From Limnanthes douglasii subsp. nivea (lineage: Eukaryota > Streptophyta > Magnoliopsida > Brassicales > Limnanthaceae), in assembly GCA_036936605.1 (NCBI GenBank), contig JAUPFV010000003.1, positions 109,775,000-109,838,999 on the forward strand: 64,000 nucleotides of DNA, written 5' to 3'. Positions 57,300 to 64,000 of the stretch are shown piece by piece. Under the pieces are notes generated by a model. The model ran no database searches and was not told where the DNA came from. It was given only the letters and a program-made list of their open reading frames with translations. The position numbers and the translations under genes were made by a program. Position 1 is the stretch's first letter; each line of letters opens with the position of its first letter.

Positions 57300-58540
57300 A
57301 AACCTATCTTTCCACTAATTTTGAAGCAAGGTACAAGTTTTCGTTGAAACTAATAACGTAACAAAAAAGTTATATTTAATAGATGGAAACTTAATATCTC
57401 CATATATAGCCTCAACCGAGATTTCGTTATTGTTTAAATGTTAACAACATAATTATTCTCACAAGACCATTCAATGAGTCTTTTTATCATTTCATGATTC
57501 ATAGGTTCGTGACAACATTTTGCAACCAAAGTGTTTTGTTGGATGTTCAAAACATTAAACAAATTTCATTGTCACACTCGAAGATTCAGTGAGTGTTTGT
57601 TTTGAATTTTTGATGATACTGCACTTTTCGCTTAAATAAATATGATGTTTGAAATTAAACGATGACAATTCAGCACGTCCATAAAAATCTAAGTGAGAGG
57701 TATTCTCTAATTTTTGGTTTATTCAACTTCTTATATATCAATTTAAGATGTTTTGTTTGTTGGAAATACTGAAGAAACATTTTGAATTTTTTCCGATATT
57801 CCACTTGAGTTACTTACGCATATGTCTAACATATTGTAAACAAACGCAATATCTAGTCTCGTACAAACTTGAGCATACATTAAAATTTTGATGGTTGAAG
57901 CGTATGGGATATTCTGCATTTCTTAAATCTTTAGTTTTGTTTCCAGACATTGAATAAGATTAAAATTGTCTCCTTTTTCAATAGGGTATCGTTTAGTTTG
58001 TGTTTTGTCATTTTATAATGGTTAGCATGCCCTCAATATACATTTTTTGCTACAAACCCAAAATATCGTTGGAGCGATCCAATGAATTTGGATTCATAAC
58101 ACAAAAGTTTTTTAACCAAGATCTTTCATGTTAAATTTATCCGAAATAAATTTTTTATTTCTATACAACAAGTTCTTATCGTTTGTTGCAATAATACATC
58201 ATCGAGACACGATACTAACATATGAACTTACTCATATTGAACTTTTGATACACACAATCCTCCACTAAAGTTATTTCGAAACCAAAAAAGACAATTACTT
58301 CAAGGAATTTGTTGTACCAATGATTAGAAATTTTTTGAGTTCATAAATGGATATATTTTAGTTTGCACACCATTGATTTTGGATCACTTAACATAAAAAA
58401 ATTAAGTTACACCATACACATCGTTTTTTCAATGTCATTATTAAGAAAATGGTATTGACATTTATTTAATGAAACTTCATGTTAAAATGTGCAGCTAGTG
58501 CAATGATTATTCGTAAAAAATTATTCCATCAAACTAGAAG
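57300..58540 (-). pseudogene. Ty1/copia RT-RNase H remnant
   Basis: In minus order and in changing frames: WYNKFLEVIVFFGFEITLVE, CVYQKF, an RT box C reading CLDDVLL where YVDD is usual, MYIEGMLTIIK, and a block like YAQVCTRxDIAFV. The RNase H end reads KQTLTESSSVTMKFV and a KHxDIKF-like block near 57390. The order of RT blocks followed by an ADIA-type and SRRST/KQ-type RNase H is Ty1/copia. No LTR is visible. The LINE at 52-57 kb inserted at its downstream edge. Confidence 0.78.
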
Positions 58541-58559
58541 GAAGGTTTCTATAAATTTA

Positions 58560-59170
58560 ATCTATTTGTTTTGAGTAAAGTCTTTTACCACTAGTTGTAT
58601 TTTATATATATTTCCCCATTACCAATAAAGTTATGTTTGTTTTTAAAAACCTATTACTATCACTCGTCTTCTTTTCTTGAGGTAATGAGAGAAGGTTCTA
58701 AATTCCACTTTCTTATTTTTTTACTCATCGTTTATTGTGTCAGTCCAAAACTAAGAATCAGACTTTTTCATAGCTTCACACCATAAAAAATTCATGTTCT
58801 TGAAGATATACTATTTAATATGAAGATATATCATTTTTATTTGGTTATCAATATTTTTGTAATTATATCAAAGGTTTCTTTTACATTTAACGTTTCATAT
58901 AAACTTTATATCTTTTCACATAAACTGAGTATTGGGTTCAATGATATGTGCAAGTCGTTTGTTAAATCTTCGCTACTACCGATTAATCCACAAAAACTTT
59001 GAATCTTCGTTGAAGTAGTTAGTTGTTTCCATTTCAAAACAACTTATCCCATTGTAGAATCCACAATATCTCATTTTTAGAAATCCCATGGCCTACAAAT
59101 TCAACATTATCTAACCAAAACTCATTTTTATAACTTTGTGTATAAGTTATGATCTTATGATATTTGTAAT
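58560..59170 (-). pseudogene. Worn connection/RNase H part of the chromovirus remnant
   Basis: Only a short stretch near 58960-59060 is readable in minus sense (a YRRF-like block then PLTK-like traces). The rest is A+T-rich and full of stops. I attribute it to the gypsy element whose RT lies at 59180-59716 because of orientation and spacing. Confidence 0.35.
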
Positions 59171-59179
59171 GGAAACTTC

Positions 59180-59716
59180 AAGTGTTGTTTATGATCCTAT
59201 TTGTTTTCGAGTAGATCAAAATATCATCAATAAAATTTTTGATCAATTGGTTTAAATAAGGATGAATTGTTTTGTTAATTAGGGTCATAAAACCTAAAGG
59301 TACATTTATCATTCCAAATGGCATTACCGATAATCCATAACTTCAATAATGTGTTCCTAAGGTTATCTTTAGTATATCATCTTTCATTAATATTAATGTA
59401 TGATATTTTGACTTTAAATCAAGTTTTGAGAATATAAATGTTACTTTGAATTGATAAAAAAATCATCGATTCTAGAGAAAGAGTATTTTATACTTATTAT
59501 AACTCGGTTTGGTTCTCCATAATCTATACACAATATTATAGATACATCTTTACATTTTAAAAATAACATAACAGATGTCCAAGGTGATAGAATTGGTCTT
59601 AGAAATCCTTGATTCTCTAGCTCTTGTTTTGTCTTTTTTAGTTCTTGCATCTCAGTTGGTGTCATTCTATATGGTGTTTTCAAGATAGGTGTAGTTCCAG
59701 AAGTAAATTTATACAA
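59180..59716 (-). pseudogene. Chromovirus-type Ty3/gypsy reverse transcriptase remnant
   Basis: The reading starts GTTPILKTPYRMTPTEMQEL, then ENQGFLRPILSPWTSVMLFL, CIDYGEPNRVIISIKYSFSR. Next, in another frame, come SKLDLKSKYH (first catalytic Asp present), SVMPFGMINVPLGFM and FIDDILIYSK with the Asp pair intact. The PYRMxPxExxEL and RPSxSPWxAPVLFVKKKDG-like spacing is typical of chromoviruses (Tekay/Reina-like), not of the Tat element. Stops and indels leave it inactive. Confidence 0.82.
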
Positions 59717-59749
59717 AAGTCAATTTTCAGTTTTATGTAATTTAGGTAT

Positions 59750-60470
59750 AATTTTAATAGATTTTTAAATCCACATATTATGGGAAACTAAGGTATTAGA
59801 GGTAAATTTTATCTAACTTCTACTTCAACAAAAAAACGATGAACGAATATTGTTTGGATTACAATGAAACAAAAGTTGTTTTCCCTTTAAAATATAAATT
59901 TTGATGGTTTTGGTATGTCCATTTAGAGAGAATGGAAAGTAATTAGTCAATTCATCCCAATAATAATGTCAAATCGAATCATTAAAAGTAGTATTAAATG
60001 CTATGCATCTATTTCCTTCGATATCAATTTGATAGTTAACACAAGCTTGATTAAGTATTATGGTAAATCTTAATAGTCATATAACATTTATTATAAGATT
60101 TACAGTTACTGATTATAATCTCAAGAACACACATTATGTTGTTATAAAATAATACGTTGCACGGATATCTAATAATATGTTTCTATAGCAATATAAATTT
60201 ACATTGTACCTTTGATACCAGCATGCTTTAAAATTATGGCATAAGCCTTTCATGTTTCTTTTTGTTATTGCATTGGTCGTTGTTGTTGCATTAGTGATGG
60301 TCAAGGGCTATATTTCCATGATTGTGGATAATGTATGATATAATGGCCTCATTGATAATAGTTAAAATAATTGATATCTTCAGCCAAGTTATTGGCACAA
60401 TCACAATGATTAAATAATTAGCAGTTATGATATGATCATCTAGTACGAATAATTATTAGTTCAAGAAAAT
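59750..60470 (-). pseudogene. Chromovirus protease and gag C-terminus remnant
   Basis: In minus sense, a worn zinc-knuckle-like stretch (INYFNYYQ, stop, GHYIIHYPQ) near 60380-60330 is followed by AYAIILKHAGIKGTM. The protease end has MIRFDIIIGMN, as in the FDVILGMDWL block of chromovirus proteases. The DTG active site is not readable. Confidence 0.6.
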
Positions 60471-60739
60471 TTGTTTTTAAAAAAGTATCTTCATTTCTCT
60501 ATTTTTTCTAGGGTTGTTTATAGTTACAGGTTGAGTGTGGGGTTTTCATTCATTTTCTCTTAGATTTAGTATTTTTTCTGTTTTGTTTTTTTTTTATTAT
60601 TGTTTTGGATTGTGAAGAGTTTTTTGCCAACTTTATGTTAATTTTCCTTTTGTCCTCTTAATAATAGGAATTGTATAAGTGCAACCAATCCTTGTATGAA
60701 TCTTCAAAAAAAAATCAAATGTTTAGAATACTTGTGATT

Positions 60740-61010
60740 TCCATAATACTTCCTGATTCTTATTGGATTTGTATATAGTTAGTTTTCGTATCCCTCATCA
60801 GCAATCGTACATTTTACTAAGTGTCGCCAATTTCTAGCTTCATTATTTAGAGTAAATACTATTAATTTTCTTTTCTCTACATAAAAATAATACATTACTT
60901 TGAATATATATTCTAATTATTGGATATATTGTTCCATTTTTTTAGGTAGATACATGTCTACAATTTTTCTGATTTAAGTGCTTTAAATCCGTTTATTAAC
61001 TTAACATTGG
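60740..61010 (-). pseudogene. Chromovirus gag capsid remnant
   Basis: In minus sense, RKIVDMYLPKKMEQYIQ then LEYIFKVMYYFYVEKRKLIV and FTLNNEARNWRHLVKCTIAD follow the Retrotrans_gag pattern, where a small residue then WW or W follows the A. The remainder of gag on either side is too worn to follow. Confidence 0.6.
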
Positions 61011-63763
61011 TTGCATATATTATTTACGTATTATTTGTTCTAATTGGACAACAAACATTTTAATCAGTGGTGTAACGTTAATATTAGTATGTTTTAATCT
61101 TTCTCACCTTCATTGTTGGTTTTTTTAGATATATTATCATTTTGAAAAAAAAATTGTTAACTAGTCAAACCCATAATATTTCTATAGCTTAAGTATATTT
61201 AACATCATATACTTTATACTTTTTATTTAAATACAAACCAACGTATTCCTTACAATTAAAATTTTGATTGGCCGACTAATATATGAGGTTGTGAGGTGGT
61301 GCATCATCCAGTATATTTATATTTTCTTGATCATTTCTTAAAGGGTTTTGTCTATTTATTCTTCTATGATGGTGTTTTCCTTTTCTATATGATCCTATTT
61401 GGGATCTTCCTCCTTGGGACTGGTGTTATTTGACATTATAGATTTATCATAAAGTCCTCCATTGGGCGGGGGTTGGTACTATCCCACTCTCTAAATGTAT
61501 ATGTGTTCCTCATTTGAAAAGTTATGGAGAAAAATCACGTGCATCATAAAATCTACTTCAATTTCTATATTTATGGGATGTACAACTAGTATTGTATAAG
61601 CAATGATCTATTCTAATTTTATACTAAAATAAAGAATTTTGTTGTTCAAAAGTGATATTATTCCATATAAATTCTACGTATACCATATGCCCTCGAGTTG
61701 GAGGTTGGCGAGTCTCCTATAATCATAAGTTATTCATTTTTGTACATGAAATGATAAAGTAAAAAATAAGTGTTATATATGTAAATAAGAAATTTATAAC
61801 ATAAGCTTTGATGCCAAACTTTCACACTCGTCTTGTATACTTACTTATTTGTACAATAACGTTATAGTAAATATTAGTATAATAAAACAAATATTCATTG
61901 AACTTATCAAATTTATTTGTCTTATAATTTCAATACAACGGATAATAATGGATCAATGGATATTTTATAATTTATATACTTTTTAAATTGTCTATTTATT
62001 TAATTTGGATAATAAATGAATAAAATATTATGATAATTATTTATTTTAAATTTTATAGGTTTTTGATATTTAAAATTGGAAAAAGAGATTAAAAAAATAC
62101 TAATAAAAGATACATATTTAATAATAAAATAAATATGGGAGATCAAGTAAAACAATTATGATATTTTTTTATAGACTACAAGACTAAACCTATTATTTAT
62201 TAAGACTTCTTAGTTTTTCTATAAATAGTGGACACTAGGATTCAAGATGACACCATTAGATCATTAAAGTCATTTAAATTCTAAAAACAAATACTAGCGC
62301 TTTTGGAAGAGAAGAAGGAATAAGAAAATAAATATAAAAGCTCTTTATTATTTTCTTTTCCTATTTTTTATGATTGTATTCATATCTAGTATGAGATAAC
62401 TCTTTTTACATAAGTATTAGTAGATTTAGTTATAGCAAAATATAATTATGCATGCATTCGTTTTATAAATTAAAACATTTTTATTTTCATATGAAATTAT
62501 TATGTTAAGATCAAAATGTTTAGTTGTTATGTACTAGCTTAACAATTCATTTATCAAGCGCTCAGTTGTTGTCTATGCATAAACTAGGTTGAGACTAAGA
62601 GATTAAATCTATGGTCGATTTAAGTAGAGATACCATACATTACTTTGTAAGATCTAAAACATTTATCAGAATCTAACGACTTGACTGTATGTATGAGGAT
62701 TAGATGTAACTTAGACAATATAAAAGATTGAGTTTAATAATGTTTAAGAGAAATGATTAAACATTCAATGAGATGATTCTAGTTTTAGAGCCAATTAGTT
62801 AAGTATCGAATAAACATATATAATATTCAACCTAATAACATCAAAAATCCTAAAATCTCCCTAGATGTGTTCAGAACATTTTGATTTGTTTTTTTTAATT
62901 ACTTCTTTTTATTATTATCTTTTATACTTATTTATTATTATTTGTTATTTTTTAAGTCAAAAAGTTTAATCTACTATATAATTTAGATAAATCAATTTAA
63001 ATAATTAGAAAAAAATAAATTTATATTTATGATTTGATATGCATGTTTTCAAATATTTATGATTACTTGATGATATGTACAATTGTAAATAATTGCGTCA
63101 AAGTTTTAATTTATAACCCATTTTACAAAAACTAATTCTTATGCGCCTTACTCTTCTTTATTATCATCTCTTAAAATGTTACATTGTTTAATAAGAACAC
63201 GCTTCAATAAAAAAATTATATATGTTTATGTATCTCATTACTTGATCTTTGTATACCATATTTTAATTCATATCAATTCATAATACCTCGCGAAAGAGCA
63301 CAATTAACTGTGTATCTCGCTTAAGTCTGTATTTACCAGTTACCAACAAAATATTTGAAATGTCTTTTGCGAGCCAAATGATTTTGTCCTATTGTACTAG
63401 ACTTAGACACTTTATAGACATAGATGCAACGCATATTGAATAGTCTCCTCTAAGATTCCAACGTATATACCACTAGACACTTATATAATGTTGTACCCTA
63501 GTTCATCAACCGTGGGGATATTCTAATTTTACCATTTTCCACTTAAATAGACTTTAGTTTGAGTTATCTTATTTTTAATAGATGTATGTTCTTAATAGTC
63601 ATTGTCGCAACACACATCAAATAGTTTTTTACTTAAGAACTTCTGATGTGTATACACCATCGGAAATCTTTATGAAAGACTATTACATAATTTATAGAAT
63701 TATATTCTTTTAATATTAATAATCCAAATAAAATTTGAAGTTCATTACGTAAACAATACGAGC
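61011..63763. other. A+T-rich stretch without a supported gene
   Basis: Part of the left side is probably the 5' part of the chromovirus remnant. A ctataaatagtgg string at about 62218 with a pyrimidine-rich leader looks promoter- or LTR-like, but I found no partner. Two similar segments of about 170 bp (near 63400 and 63570, with caacgcatattgaatag and caacacacatcaaatag) form a faint duplication. Confidence 0.4.

Positions 63764-64000
<237 letters not shown>

Noticed and set aside
62200..62420. Promoter or LTR leader suggested by ctataaatagtgg
   Set aside because: No second copy, primer site or downstream gag on the plus strand was found in the window.
63380..63700. Faint 170-bp duplication
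   Set aside because: Similarity is limited to a few short strings and could not be confirmed by eye, so it is noted only in the intergenic entry.

Overview
This window looks like plant nuclear DNA from a repeat-rich part of a chromosome, probably a eudicot. It is strongly A+T-rich by eye. It has no prokaryotic gene organisation. The recognisable coding matter is almost entirely plant transposable elements: Ty3/gypsy of Tat-like and chromovirus types, Ty1/copia, L1-type LINEs, a tRNA-derived SINE, Mutator-like and hAT-like DNA elements. Most are broken by stops, frameshifts and deletions. I name no species because nothing in the sequence fixes one.

Layout. 1-3962: a Ty3/gypsy element with both LTRs but most of pol deleted. 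3968-7080: degenerate motif-rich DNA with a fragment of a plant uncharacterised protein, a TTTGATT-type low-complexity tract and a TGACG-rich tract. 7589-8537: a non-autonomous Mutator-like element with a perfect 9-bp target duplication. 9191-9406: a SINE with a perfect 16-bp target duplication. 11053-11995: a shortened LINE, minus strand, with a perfect 16-bp target duplication. 12.7-15.7 kb and 31.2-34.3 kb: two copies of an undescribed dispersed repeat containing long tandem units. 15.7-18.8 kb: an LTR-like sequence, a plus-strand coiled-coil pseudogene and tandem repeats, probably the end of a Tat-like element.

20359-30575: a 10.2-kb Tat-type Ty3/gypsy element on the minus strand with two LTRs, primer site, gag, protease, RT, RNase H and integrase remnants. 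It also has an intron-containing extra gene on the opposite strand next to the 3' LTR. 34.9-38.0 kb: a second copy of the family seen at the window start, here with RT, butted against a LINE 3' fragment (38.0-39.6 kb). 41.3-49.2 kb: an old LINE interrupted by a Mutator-like element carrying a small-heat-shock-like gene fragment (46569-48011) and by an hAT-like element (48318-49013).

The only good candidate for a normal host gene is at 49745-50681, minus strand: three exons, all phase 0, 211 codons, with a mitochondrial-type N-terminus, an acidic/lysine-rich C-terminus and a G-box upstream. A diverged copy of its 3' end lies at about 12.9 kb. 52007-57269: a LINE inserted between perfect 18-bp duplications. 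57.3-58.5 kb: Ty1/copia remnant. 58.6-61.0 kb: chromovirus remnant. The window ends in a long CT microsatellite.

I found no novel defence, biosynthetic or regulatory system. The points most worth following are the 211-codon gene and its relics, the gene-carrying Mutator-like element, the tandem-structured dispersed repeat, and the antisense intron-containing gene of the Tat element.
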